From positions 1 through 40,981 of the forward strand of contig CALLXS010000055.1 in NCBI GenBank assembly GCA_937875295.1: a stretch of 40,981 nucleotides of DNA. The letters are read 5' to 3'. The notes under the pieces are model-generated. The model had not been told where the DNA came from, did not search any database, and saw only the letters and a program-made list of their open reading frames with translations. Below, one piece after another: positions 9,246 through 18,925 of the stretch; position 1 is the first letter of the stretch, and every line of letters starts with the position of its first letter. Source of the stretch: an uncultured bacterium. GTDB lineage: Bacteria; Bacteroidota; Ignavibacteria; Kapaibacteriales; UBA2268. The position numbers and the translations under genes are program-made.

Positions 9246-9511
9246 TTAATTTTTAAATATATTTATTTTAACAAAAGATTTTACTTTCAATAATTAGAAT
9301 ATTATTACTATTCTAATATTATTATATTATATAAATAACAACTATATTTCAAATTTATTTTAAATTTATTTAATATTTTTTTATTCTTTATAAATTAATT
9401 GGCAAAATGTTTGTATTTTTACAATAATATTGATTATTATTACTATTTTTTGAAACTTTAAAAGATTCTTTAATAACCCAATAAATAAAATATTTTTCTT
9501 CGATTTAGCTT

Positions 9512-12500
9512 ATGATAAATAAATATTCAAAATATAAATATATTTTATTGCTAATTATTTCATTAGCGTTCCCAAAATCTACTTTTCCTGCAAGTATATC
9601 GCTATTCGATATTGATGCAAGCAAGTTCCCAGAAATGAGTGCAAAAGCTTTTTTCTTAGATGATAAGGGAGAAAGCATTCCAATTATAAATAATTCTGAT
9701 ATTCAAATAGATGAAAATGGCACTGCCCGCAATATCCAATCAATCGATTGTCCATCACCGAAACCACCGGAAGCCTTAAGTGCAGTGCTTACTATCGATG
9801 TGTCTGGTTCAATGATAGGGTCGGGTATACAAATAGCATCTTCAGCAGCTAAGGCATTTATAAATAACATACCACTCGGGAAATCTGAAGTAGCTATCAC
9901 ATCATTCGATATGAGAAATTATTTAAATTGCAATTTCACTACTGATAAGCAAACATTATTATTTGCAATCGATAAATTAAGCCCAATGGGTGGTACAGAT
10001 TTCAATGCTGGACTTTTAAATAAAATGTTTGGGAGTTTAATAATTGCAGAAAAAGGACAACATAAAAAAGTAATTATTTTCCTCACCGACGGTTTTGCTT
10101 CTGGTGATGAAAATGAAATTATTAATACTGCAAATGATATGGATGCAGTAATTTATTGCGTAGTTATTGCGCAGAAAGCTCCAGAAATATTAAAAAGAAT
10201 TGCACAACGTACAGGAGGAGAATATTTTGAAAATATTCGTACTGCAAGCGAAGCTGAAAAATGTTATAAAGATATTTTAAATAAAGCTCAAGGCGGAGAA
10301 CCATGCGTTTTAAAATGGCAATCTGGAGGATGCCCGGATAATAGACGCTTGCAAATTTCATATCCTCAATATAATATAAGTGCTTTTGATTACTATTCTG
10401 TAGATTATTCCCTACTACCTTCTCTCACCATATTACCAAGTGAATCAATTCGATTTGGAGGTTTAGAACCAGGTACTTATGACACAAAAAAAATTAGAAT
10501 TATAAATAGAAATGATATTATTAAAATAGATAGCATTTCAGGTACTCACCCTCAATTTAAAATATTAGATTTCCCAGTTGGTGGGATAATACTTAATCCT
10601 AACGAAGAAATTGAATTGACTATACAATTTCTACCATTTGATTCAGCTTATAAATTTTCAAGATTTACCGTTCATTCTAATGCTTGCCTTGGAAATTTCT
10701 TTTATGCTAGTGGAGGTTTCTATGGTGCAAAAAGTAGTTTAGTGGTGGACTCACCAAATGGTGGAGAAAGCTTTCAAGCTGGTATAGATACCTTAATCAC
10801 ATGGAAAGGTATTCCTGAAAGTGATTCCGTAAAGATAGAATTATCTATTGATGGTGGTTTCACATGGAAACAACTTACCACTGGAGGTATCGGCTTAAAA
10901 CATAAATTTATTCCTCCAAATATTGAATCAGACAAGTGCCTAATAAGAATAAAGCAATTAGAAACAATGGGTAGTAGAATGAATTCTTTTAGGGTACATA
11001 CTTTCACGGCAAAATCAGTCTCTATCAGCCCAAATTCTAAGCTTATTGCGACATCTGGTGAAGAAAGAAATTTTAATATATATGACATTACTACAGGAAA
11101 ATTAGAAAAGTCAATATCTTCGACATTAATTTTCAAAAAAGTTAAATTCTCTCCAGATGGAAAATACCTTGCTACCTCTGTTTCTGATTATTCACTTGAA
11201 ATTTACAATACAAATGATTGGACTCGAGTAAAAAAAATTGAAGGTAAAACAAGTTGGATAGATGACTTTGTCTTTTCTGCTAATTCTCAATACGTTGCTA
11301 CTATAGCAGATGAAATGAGTAATAGACGGATAATGATTACAGATCTTAATACTAACAAATCGACTTATACAAATGGTACTCATGGTGCTATTATAAATAA
11401 TATAATTACAAATTTCGATGGTACTCAAATTATAAGCACTTCTGATGACGGGATAATTAAATTATGGGATTTTGCTTCAGGTAATAAAATAAAATCTATT
11501 TATGCAAATAATAAATTAAAAGCGATTTCGCTAAGCCCAGAGGGAGCACGAATTTCTGTTTTATCAAGTAATGGAATTAGCAATGATATAAATCTAATAA
11601 AAACCTTTGATTTAAAATCAGGACAATTATTAAACTCAATTAATTTAAAAAATGATCAATTTACTGATATTGAATATAGTTATGATGGACAAAGTATAGT
11701 AGCTTCTACACTAAAAGGATATTTATATTTTTATTCAGCTGATAATTACGATTCTCTTAGAAATCTTAGAATTAATTCCTTTATAATTAATGATATTGAA
11801 TGGAGCAAAGATTCCAAATACTTAACTGCAATTACTAATGAAGGTAATTTGCACTTAATTAATTTTGAAATCATTCTTCAAGAAGATATTTCTGATGATA
11901 ATTTCACGATTACTAAAGCTAATTTCATAAAAAATAAAATTCAATTTTCTCCTCTTAGAGTCGGTGAAATTAAAGATTCAATTTTTATTGATGCTTTTAG
12001 AAATAATTCAAACTTTCCTATAATAATTAAAGGTCATAAATTTATTTCAGGAGATGTAAATGCCTTTGCTTATGTATCATATACTGATACTGTTCTTGCA
12101 AATTCATCAGCAAAAATTGAATTAAGATTTCTCCCAATTGAAAATAAAGCTTATAATTCAATATTTCGATTATATTTAAATTCAGATTCAGTTGATATCA
12201 CTGTAAGCGGAATTGGGTACAATCAATTTTACACAGAATTTAATAAAATATTAGATTTCGGGAAAATACCAATCGACTTTACTAAAGACACATTGTTTAA
12301 AGTTTTTAAAAATAACTCTAACAAAACAATCACAATTAATAGTGTGAAAATAAATGGATATGACTATAATTCATTTTCATTTAAAAATAATTTTGATAAT
12401 ACTATTTCGAATGAAGAAGATTTTCTAATACCAATTTCATTTTTACCTTTAGAAAGAGGCATCGCAAATACAATATTACAATTGTACACTGATTATGAAG

Positions 12501-13564
12501 ATGCACCAGTTGAAATCCAGTTAATTGGAGAAGGAATAAGCGATTGCGGGGCAGAATCAATAAATAGACCAAATATTAGAGAGCTTAAAAATATCGATTT
12601 CATCGGTGATGCTTATATGTCTGATTCTCTATTAGTATTAAATCAAGCTAAAGACCAATCTCTCGGAGGAATTCGGTTAGCTAATTTAGTACCAATTGAT
12701 AGTGGGTTTTATCTTACAATGAAATTCTCAATTACCGATCCTTATCAATTCTCTCCTACAGAATATTCATATCCCGGAGCTGATGGAATAAGTATTGTCA
12801 TTAATAATTCCAATGAAAGAAGTGGAATTACAGGCGGTGGTATGGGTTATACAGGATTGAAAAATGCAATGGCTGTGGAAATTGATTTATTCGCAAATGA
12901 TAAAAACCAGATTGAAGATTATAACGATCCGAATGGAAATCATATTGCTATTATGAAAATCCCATTGAGCGATTCTACTCTTACCTCTTTCCATAAAAAT
13001 AATAATGTTTTAGCAACTGAAACGCATATTGAATCTATTCGTTCTGATGGTTCTCCATACTATTTAAAGATAGAATACGATAACGCTAATTCGAAATTTA
13101 ATGTGTTTTTTGATACCAATGGAGAATTTATAACACCGGTTATTTCAATTAGTGATTTCAATTTTAAAGATATAATTAAATTATTTGATAATAGAGGAGC
13201 ATTTATTTCAATATTTGGAGTAAGTGGAAGCTCTTATCAAACCCATAAATTACATAGTCTCAGACTATGCACATATTTAAATGCTCAGCCAGTATATAGT
13301 AGTATCGATTTTGAAGATTATAGCAATGATATTATGTTTAATTATAAAAATCAAAATAAAACTGTAGAATTGCAAAGCAAAATCAATACTCCTTCTGAAA
13401 TTTCAATTATTAATGGTATGGGTAAAGTTGAAAAGATAATTTCATTATTTTTAATTGAAAATCAACCTTCAATAATTCCTGTTGAGTTCCTATCTAATGG
13501 ATTCTATATTTTTAAAATTCAATATGGTAATAAAATATTAAATCAAAAATTTATAAAATATTAA
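9512..13564 (+). CDS. Secreted multidomain surface protein: VWA, WD40-like, L-type lectin-like, T9SS sorting domain
   Basis: A signal peptide covers about 1-27. A von Willebrand factor A domain (about 90-260) has a MIDAS: DVSGS at 96-100, Thr162 and LTDG at 191-194. Next come an SPD-2/choice-of-anchor-like beta domain (about 300-400) and an Ig-like domain opening SPNGGESFQAG (about 410-495). A WD40-like propeller (about 498-785) has repeats such as FSPDGKYLATS and STSDDGIIKLWDF. Two more choice-of-anchor domains (about 800-1008) and a legume-type lectin-like domain (about 1020-1250; GADGISIVI, DPNGNHIAI) follow. The last ~85 residues, with ISIINGMGKVEK and LSNGFYIFKIQYGNKI, look like a T9SS type A sorting domain. 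It is expected at the cell surface or released, with a ligand-binding role that is unknown. Confidence 0.82.
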   Translation: MINKYSKYKYILLLIISLAFPKSTFPASISLFDIDASKFPEMSAKAFFLDDKGESIPIINNSDIQIDENGTARNIQSIDCPSPKPPEALSAVLTIDVSGSMIGSGIQIASSAAKAFINNIPLGKSEVAITSFDMRNYLNCNFTTDKQTLLFAIDKLSPMGGTDFNAGLLNKMFGSLIIAEKGQHKKVIIFLTDGFASGDENEIINTANDMDAVIYCVVIAQKAPEILKRIAQRTGGEYFENIRTASEAEKCYKDILNKAQGGEPCVLKWQSGGCPDNRRLQISYPQYNISAFDYYSVDYSLLPSLTILPSESIRFGGLEPGTYDTKKIRIINRNDIIKIDSISGTHPQFKILDFPVGGIILNPNEEIELTIQFLPFDSAYKFSRFTVHSNACLGNFFYASGGFYGAKSSLVVDSPNGGESFQAGIDTLITWKGIPESDSVKIELSIDGGFTWKQLTTGGIGLKHKFIPPNIESDKCLIRIKQLETMGSRMNSFRVHTFTAKSVSISPNSKLIATSGEERNFNIYDITTGKLEKSISSTLIFKKVKFSPDGKYLATSVSDYSLEIYNTNDWTRVKKIEGKTSWIDDFVFSANSQYVATIADEMSNRRIMITDLNTNKSTYTNGTHGAIINNIITNFDGTQIISTSDDGIIKLWDFASGNKIKSIYANNKLKAISLSPEGARISVLSSNGISNDINLIKTFDLKSGQLLNSINLKNDQFTDIEYSYDGQSIVASTLKGYLYFYSADNYDSLRNLRINSFIINDIEWSKDSKYLTAITNEGNLHLINFEIILQEDISDDNFTITKANFIKNKIQFSPLRVGEIKDSIFIDAFRNNSNFPIIIKGHKFISGDVNAFAYVSYTDTVLANSSAKIELRFLPIENKAYNSIFRLYLNSDSVDITVSGIGYNQFYTEFNKILDFGKIPIDFTKDTLFKVFKNNSNKTITINSVKINGYDYNSFSFKNNFDNTISNEEDFLIPISFLPLERGIANTILQLYTDYEDAPVEIQLIGEGISDCGAESINRPNIRELKNIDFIGDAYMSDSLLVLNQAKDQSLGGIRLANLVPIDSGFYLTMKFSITDPYQFSPTEYSYPGADGISIVINNSNERSGITGGGMGYTGLKNAMAVEIDLFANDKNQIEDYNDPNGNHIAIMKIPLSDSTLTSFHKNNNVLATETHIESIRSDGSPYYLKIEYDNANSKFNVFFDTNGEFITPVISISDFNFKDIIKLFDNRGAFISIFGVSGSSYQTHKLHSLRLCTYLNAQPVYSSIDFEDYSNDIMFNYKNQNKTVELQSKINTPSEISIINGMGKVEKIISLFLIENQPSIIPVEFLSNGFYIFKIQYGNKILNQKFIKY

Positions 13565-13635
13565 TTAATTTAAAAGCAGAAATACAAAATTTATTATTAT
13601 TTTCTGTTTTTCCATTAATTTATATTAAATTTTCC

Positions 13636-13643
13636 TAATTTTG
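13636..13643 (+). promoter_or_regulatory. Possible -7 box for kbl
   Basis: TAATTTTG fits the Bacteroidota-type TAnnTTTG -7 consensus and sits 48 bases before the kbl start, a sensible leader length. The matching -33 box is not convincing. Confidence 0.35.
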
Positions 13644-13690
13644 TAAATAATAAAAAAACAAAATATCAAAAAAATAAAAGGTAAATCAAT

Positions 13691-14935
13691 ATGTACGGTG
13701 AATTAAAAAATTATTTAAACGAAGAAATCTCTAAACTTCACGAACAAAAATTATATAAAGGTGAAAGAATTATAGAAAGCCCACAAAGTGCTGAAATATT
13801 AGTAAAAGGAAAAAAAGTACTAAATTTCTGTGCTAATAATTATTTAGGACTTTCTTCACATCCGGATTTAATAAAAGCTGCACACGACGAAATAGATAGT
13901 CGTGGATATGGATTATCATCTGTTAGATTCATTTGTGGTACTCAAGATATTCACAAAGAATTAGAAGCTAAAGTCGCTAATTTCTTAGGAATGGATGATT
14001 CTATCCTATTTTGCTCTTGCTTCGATGCTAATGCAGCTGTATTTGAACCACTTTTAGGTCCCGGAGATGCTATCATTACAGATGCTCTAAATCACGCTTC
14101 AATTATTGATGGAATTCGCCTCTGCAAAGCTCAAAGATGGATATATAATCATAGCAATATGAGCGATAAAGAAGAATTAGATCCATCGACTGGAAAAACT
14201 AGCAAGGGATTAGAAAAATGTTTAAAAGAAGCTAAAGAAGCTGGATGTAGATTTATTATGATTGCTACCGATGGAGTATTTTCAATGGATGGTGATATTG
14301 CTAATTTACCTGCTATTTGTGATTTAGCTGATAAATACGGTGCTTTAGTAATGGTTGATGAATCACATTCTTCTGGTTTCATGGGTAAAACAGGACGCGG
14401 TACTCATGAGCATCATAATGTAATGGGTAGAGTTGATATCATTACAACTACATTCGGAAAAGCATTAGGAGGAGCATCTGGTGGATGTATAGCTGGACCA
14501 AAAGAAGTAATTGATTGGATGCGTAATAAAGCACGCCCTTATTTATTCTCAAATACACTTGCTCCTTCAGTTGTTGGGGCTACAATTAAATGCTTAGATA
14601 TATTATCAAAAACTACTGAGCTACGAGACAAATTAGAAGAAAATACTAAGTTATTTAGAGCTGAAATGACAAAAGCAGGATTTGATATTATACCTGGCGA
14701 ACATCCTATTACTCCTATTATGTTTGGGAAATATGACAATTGCTCAGAATTAGCTGTAAGATTTGCCGATAGAATGCTTGAAGAGGGTGTTTATGTTACA
14801 GCATTTTCATTCCCTGTAGTTCCACGCGGCAAAGACAGAATCAGAGTACAAATTTCAGCAGGTCATAGCACAGAGCACATAAAAACTGCAATAGCAGCTT
14901 TCATTAAAGTAGGAAAAGAATTAAAAATGATTTAA
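13691..14935 (+). CDS. kbl: Glycine C-acetyltransferase (2-amino-3-ketobutyrate CoA ligase)
   Basis: It is a PLP enzyme that splits 2-amino-3-oxobutyrate with CoA into glycine and acetyl-CoA, the second step of threonine breakdown. The sequence follows E. coli Kbl closely: NFCANNYLGL (45-54), SVRFICGTQ (77-85), DALNHASIIDG with His135, VDESH with Asp223, and TTFGKALGGASGG with the PLP lysine at 257. Compared with the E. coli protein it has about 15 extra residues near 157-172. No threonine dehydrogenase gene is visible, so a related alpha-oxoamine synthase role is an alternative, but the similarity is specific. It is monocistronic, with a terminator just after. Confidence 0.93.
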   Translation: MYGELKNYLNEEISKLHEQKLYKGERIIESPQSAEILVKGKKVLNFCANNYLGLSSHPDLIKAAHDEIDSRGYGLSSVRFICGTQDIHKELEAKVANFLGMDDSILFCSCFDANAAVFEPLLGPGDAIITDALNHASIIDGIRLCKAQRWIYNHSNMSDKEELDPSTGKTSKGLEKCLKEAKEAGCRFIMIATDGVFSMDGDIANLPAICDLADKYGALVMVDESHSSGFMGKTGRGTHEHHNVMGRVDIITTTFGKALGGASGGCIAGPKEVIDWMRNKARPYLFSNTLAPSVVGATIKCLDILSKTTELRDKLEENTKLFRAEMTKAGFDIIPGEHPITPIMFGKYDNCSELAVRFADRMLEEGVYVTAFSFPVVPRGKDRIRVQISAGHSTEHIKTAIAAFIKVGKELKMI

Positions 14936-14962
14936 TTTATAAATATTCTGATAATTTATACC

Positions 14963-14990
14963 ACAAGAGCCGATTGATTTCGGCTCTTGT
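14963..14990 (+). terminator. Intrinsic terminator of kbl
   Basis: A 10-bp perfect stem, ACAAGAGCCG with CGGCTCTTGT (plus one A-T pair), is followed directly by eight T residues on the plus strand. It is 27 bases after the kbl stop codon. Confidence 0.9.
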
Positions 14991-15028
14991 TTTTTTTATT
15001 TGGTTATTATTGAATTGTTTAATAATTT

Positions 15029-15334
15029 CTATTCCAATTCAATTAATAAAGTACCTTTAGGTACTCTCTCGCCTACTTTTACAGCTATTTTTTTTACCTT
15101 TCCGGTAATAGGAGTTTTGATTGTATTTTTCATTTTCATAGCTTCGATTATTATCAGATCTTTTCCTTTATTTACTGATTCTCCCTCTCTAACTAGAATT
15201 TTATATACAGTACCGGGAATGAATGAATTTACTTCAAGTGGGTTTGGTTTAGTATAAACTTTCCTATTACGAAATTTATTGGAAACTTTAGTTTCATATT
15301 TTGTATCGTCAATAATTATAAATTCTTTTTCCAT
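15029..15334 (-). CDS. Biotin carboxyl carrier protein (biotinyl domain)
   Basis: This small cytoplasmic protein carries biotin for an acyl-CoA carboxylase, transcarboxylase or decarboxylase. The biotinyl fold covers about residues 32-101. The biotinylation site EAMKM is at 64-68 with Lys67 as acceptor, and the GTVYKILVREGESVNKGK and GKVKKIAVKVGERVPKGTLL halves pair as expected. The roughly 30 N-terminal residues form a short charged extension without the long Ala/Pro linker seen in many carriers. An AGGA lies about 8 bases before the ATG. It follows the carboxyltransferase gene by 51 bases, so the two very likely work together. Confidence 0.92.
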   Translation of the reverse strand: MEKEFIIIDDTKYETKVSNKFRNRKVYTKPNPLEVNSFIPGTVYKILVREGESVNKGKDLIIIEAMKMKNTIKTPITGKVKKIAVKVGERVPKGTLLIELE

Positions 15335-15385
15335 TTTATTTATCCTAATTAATTATTAAATTATTAAAAATATCAATTATTTAAA

Positions 15386-16930
15386 TTAAAATGGAGGAAT
15401 GCCATGCTTTTTAGTAGGCATTACTTCTAATTTATCTTGAGATATTTCAATTGAATGTGCTATATAGCTTCTAGTTTCTTCTGCTTTAATAACAGCATCA
15501 ATATAACCATTAGCAGCTGCTACATAAGGATTAGAAAATTTATCAGTATATTCCTTTACTTTGATTTTTCTCATTTCATCAGGATTTTTTGCTGACATAA
15601 TTTCTTTTCGGAAAATAATATTTGCAGCTCCTTCTGGTCCCATAACTGCTATTTCTGCGTTAGGCCAAGCAAAAACAAAATCAGCACCTAAGTGTCGTGA
15701 GCACATTGCGATGTAGCCACCACCATATGCTTTTCTTAGGATTACTGTAATTTTTGGTACTGTGGCTTCGCTATAAGCATATAGTAATTTAGCACCATGA
15801 CGAATTACACCTGCGTGTTCTTGATCTACTCCTGGCATATAACCCGGCAAATCAACAAAAGTAACAATAGGAATATTAAAAGCATCGCAATATCTGATAA
15901 ATCTAGCAGCTTTATCTGATGAATCTACATCTAATACACCAGCCATTACTAAAGGTTGATTACCTATAATACCTATTGTATCACCATTAATTCGGCAGAA
16001 TCCAATCACAATATTAGCTGCCCAAAGTTCTTGCACTTCCATAAAATCAGCGTCATCTGCCACTGCTCTTATCACATCTCGTACATCATAAGGTTGAGTA
16101 GAATCTTGAGGTAAAATATTTTGAATATCTATTTGGCTAACTTTGCTTTTTGGTGGGAATTTAAGTGCTTTCTTTCTGTTGCTCCATGGAATAAAAGTAA
16201 TTAATCTTTTAATTTGCTCAAAGGATTCAGCTTCAGAATTTGCAAAGAAGTGAGCATTACCAGTAACTTCAGCGTGGATTTTCGCTCCTCCAAGATCTTC
16301 CATACTAATCTCTTCGCCAAGTACAGATTTTACGACTTCAGGACCCGTAATAAACATTTTAGAAATATTATCTACTACAAATACAAAATCTGTAAGAGCA
16401 GGAGAATAAACGGCACCACCGGCACAAGGACCTAAAATAACTGAAATCTGTGGGATCACTCCAGAAGCACGCGTATTACGGAAGAAAATTTCGCCGTATC
16501 CAGCTAGAGAATTCACTCCTTCTTGTATCCTAGCACCACCGGAATCATTTATACAAATTATTGGAACTCCCAATTTGATTGCATGATCCATTATTTTAGT
16601 GATCTTTCGAGCGTGCATTAAGCCAAGAGAGCCACCAGCTACTGTAAAATCTTGAGCATAAATACAAACTGGTTGACCGAACATTGTTCCTGTACCTGTT
16701 ATAACTCCATCTGCAGGAAGTTCCTTAGAATTCATTCCGAAATCTTCACATTTGTGTTCGACGAACATATCATATTCATAAAATGAGCCTTCATCTAAAA
16801 TTGCATTAATTCTATCGCGAGCGGTCATTTTCCCCATAGAGATTTGTTTCTTTATGGCTTCCTCCCCACCACCTTCTGATACTTTTTTCTTTTTTGATAA
16901 GAAATCAAAAAGTCTTGAAGCTATTGACAT
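15386..16930 (-). CDS. Acyl-CoA carboxyltransferase subunit (propionyl-CoA carboxylase beta / methylmalonyl-CoA decarboxylase alpha family)
   Basis: It moves CO2 between carboxybiotin and an acyl-CoA, most likely propionyl-/methylmalonyl-CoA. It has two crotonase-like halves. The first holds DSGGARIQEGVNSLAGYGEIF (129-149) and GPCAGGAVYSPAL. The second holds the FVDLPGYMPG block and YGGGYIAMCSRHLGADF. Length (514) fits PccB/MmdA. A Shine-Dalgarno (AAAGGA) precedes the ATG by about 6 bases. The partner biotin carrier is directly downstream; neither a biotin carboxylase nor membrane decarboxylase subunits (OadG- or MmdB-like) are in the window. Whether this is an ATP-driven carboxylase, a transcarboxylase or a sodium pump part is therefore undecided. 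Confidence 0.9.
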   Translation of the reverse strand: MSIASRLFDFLSKKKKVSEGGGEEAIKKQISMGKMTARDRINAILDEGSFYEYDMFVEHKCEDFGMNSKELPADGVITGTGTMFGQPVCIYAQDFTVAGGSLGLMHARKITKIMDHAIKLGVPIICINDSGGARIQEGVNSLAGYGEIFFRNTRASGVIPQISVILGPCAGGAVYSPALTDFVFVVDNISKMFITGPEVVKSVLGEEISMEDLGGAKIHAEVTGNAHFFANSEAESFEQIKRLITFIPWSNRKKALKFPPKSKVSQIDIQNILPQDSTQPYDVRDVIRAVADDADFMEVQELWAANIVIGFCRINGDTIGIIGNQPLVMAGVLDVDSSDKAARFIRYCDAFNIPIVTFVDLPGYMPGVDQEHAGVIRHGAKLLYAYSEATVPKITVILRKAYGGGYIAMCSRHLGADFVFAWPNAEIAVMGPEGAANIIFRKEIMSAKNPDEMRKIKVKEYTDKFSNPYVAAANGYIDAVIKAEETRSYIAHSIEISQDKLEVMPTKKHGIPPF

Positions 16931-17160
16931 ATTTTTTCCTTTTCGAAATTATTAGTTTAATTATTAATAATTAATAAACGAATTTATTAATTTAATATTT
17001 ATTTTGTCTACATATTTTTTTAAAACAAATTTTTAAATAATAATCTTTTCTTTTGATAATACATAATAATATTTAAATCTATATTAATAATATCATAAAT
17101 TTAATTTAATACGTCTATTGAAATTAAAGATTTTTTTAACATTTATTTTATAAATAAGAA

Positions 17161-17805
17161 ATGAAAAATAGCTTTACGATTAGAACAATTATTAAAGTAT
17201 TTATTGTTTTAATCTCAATTACCGGAATTTATAGTTGCCAGACCTTACAGCAAATAGGGAATACAATTTCTAATTTAAGGAAAATTCAATTTAAGTTAGA
17301 TAATGTAAGCAATTTTAAAGTGTTAGGAATAGATATTGGCAACCGCACTACAATGCAAGATTTTGGCCTCGACGAAAGTGCTAGATTAGGTGCAGCAGTT
17401 TTAGCTAAGAAATTACCTATAGATTTTATTTTGAATGTAGCTGCTCTTAATCCAAATAGCGACAATATAAATGGACAATCTAAAACTTTAGCCACTCTTA
17501 CCTCTTTCGATTGGAAATTATTCTTAGATGATACAGAGACTATTGCTGGAAATATTGGAAATTCTATTACTATTCCAGCTTCTGGGCAAAGTACTAATAT
17601 TCCTCTTGGTATGAATTTAGATTTGTTCAAGTTCTTTAGTGATAATTCCCTCGATAGAATCATGAAATTAGTTCTTGCAATAGGTGGAAAAGAAGGTTCT
17701 ACTTCAAGAATTAAGCTTGACGCTAAGCCTACTATAAATACTCCATTAGGACCAATTACATACCCAAGCAGGATTACTATTATCGATACAGAGTACAGAG
17801 GATAA
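17161..17805 (+). CDS. Probable LEA type 2 / WHy-domain-like lipoprotein
   Basis: An N-terminal hydrophobic segment ends in IYSC with Cys26, a plausible lipidation site, so the protein is probably anchored in an envelope membrane. The rest contains the stretch FILNVAALNPNSDNING (about 90-105), with the strand-NPN pattern of LEA14/WHy domains, and a later beta-rich part. These are small beta-sandwiches linked to desiccation or stress in plants and found as lipoproteins in many bacteria. Its function here is unknown. It ends 11 bases before the CNNM gene, so the two are likely co-transcribed. The family call rests on pattern only. Confidence 0.55.
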   Translation: MKNSFTIRTIIKVFIVLISITGIYSCQTLQQIGNTISNLRKIQFKLDNVSNFKVLGIDIGNRTTMQDFGLDESARLGAAVLAKKLPIDFILNVAALNPNSDNINGQSKTLATLTSFDWKLFLDDTETIAGNIGNSITIPASGQSTNIPLGMNLDLFKFFSDNSLDRIMKLVLAIGGKEGSTSRIKLDAKPTINTPLGPITYPSRITIIDTEYRG

Positions 17806-17816
17806 GCGACAAACAA

Positions 17817-18872
17817 ATGAATAATTTATTTTTGTATTTGTCTATATCATTTTTCGTAATTGGATTACTTACAGCATTTTTTTCTACTGTATTTTTATCA
17901 TTACGCGAAGATGATTATGAGCAATTATCTATAGATAATCCAAAATTTTTAAAGAGGATAAAATATTTAAATTTTAATCATTCAGCTTCGAAGTATCCTT
18001 TTATTTCGATAGAATTCATTTTATATTTATTTGCAAGTGCTTTGCTTAATCAGCATTTATTCTCATTGGAAATCTCTCAAGCAGCGATTTATGGAATATT
18101 AGCAATTATATTTATTTTATTACTTGTTTTAAGAACAATGTTTTATGCATTTGGTTCAAATATTTCTATTTCATTTGCGATAAAATTTAGTTTTATATTA
18201 CAAATCTTGATGTTTCTTTCAGTGCCTTTTGATAAATTTTTATCGTGGCTAAGTACCTCAATTTCTAAGAAAACAATTCAAGAAAGCTCTTTTGAAGAAC
18301 TTTCAGCTTTAGTTGATACTGTATGCGAAGAGAATGATACAGACAATATAGGAGAATATACCCTACTAAAGAATGTCATTAATTTCAAGGATGTATATGT
18401 ATCTGATATAATGACACCACGCACTGTAATTTTTAGTTGTAATTCCGAAAATATAATCAATGATGTAGTTAATTTGCCTGAGACTCAGATGTATTCGAGA
18501 TTACCACTTAAAAATGGCGAGACTATGGATAATGGAGTAATGGGTTATGCTCTTACTAAAGATATTTACCGAGCTGCACTACAGGGAAAAGGTAAAATGA
18601 AGCTAAAGCAATTATCAAGAAAAATTGAATATATTCCCGAAAATAGTAGTTTAGAAAAAGCACTTGATTTGCTTCTTAAAAAAAGACAAATGATGCTACT
18701 TGTGGTAGATGAATATGGTGGAATAGAGGGCTTACTTACAATGGAAGATATCATCGAGACTATTTTAGGTGCTGAAATATTAGACGAAGGTGATAAATTT
18801 GCTGATATGCGTGAACTTGCTAAACAAAGAAGAGATAAGCGAATAGCAAGTGCTTCTCAAAAATCTGAATAA
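17817..18872 (+). CDS. CNNM (DUF21)/CBS-domain membrane protein, HlyC/CorC family-like
   Basis: Hydrophobic segments at about 5-27, 60-80, 93-112 and 120-140 make up a divergent DUF21/CNNM transmembrane domain, followed by a CBS pair at about 190-320 (VSDIMTPRTVIFSC opens the first, LLVVDEYGGIEGLLTMEDIIETILG closes the second). Family members are linked to divalent cation, especially magnesium, transport or homeostasis and to membrane protection. The usual C-terminal CorC_HlyC (FAD-binding-like) domain is missing: the protein ends in a charged tail after the CBS pair, and at 351 residues it is short for the family. It sits 11 bases after the lipoprotein gene and 53 bases before aroB. Confidence 0.82.
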   Translation: MNNLFLYLSISFFVIGLLTAFFSTVFLSLREDDYEQLSIDNPKFLKRIKYLNFNHSASKYPFISIEFILYLFASALLNQHLFSLEISQAAIYGILAIIFILLLVLRTMFYAFGSNISISFAIKFSFILQILMFLSVPFDKFLSWLSTSISKKTIQESSFEELSALVDTVCEENDTDNIGEYTLLKNVINFKDVYVSDIMTPRTVIFSCNSENIINDVVNLPETQMYSRLPLKNGETMDNGVMGYALTKDIYRAALQGKGKMKLKQLSRKIEYIPENSSLEKALDLLLKKRQMMLLVVDEYGGIEGLLTMEDIIETILGAEILDEGDKFADMRELAKQRRDKRIASASQKSE

Positions 18873-18925
18873 TTTTCAAAGCAATTTTCAATTTTACTTA
18901 AATTACTAAGTACCATTATAAAAGA

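Noticed and set aside
9246..9511. Gap between divergent genes searched for RNA genes or promoter pairs
   Set aside because: Only AT-rich sequence without a convincing -33/-7 pair or hairpin.
15000..15257. Hydrophobic open frame on the plus strand
   Set aside because: It is the reverse of the biotin carrier gene; the apparent membrane protein is a shadow of an AT-rich coding region.
17286..17816. 176-codon open frame on the minus strand
   Set aside because: Antisense to the LEA-like lipoprotein, which has a signal peptide, a lipobox and tight spacing to the next gene; the minus frame has none of these.
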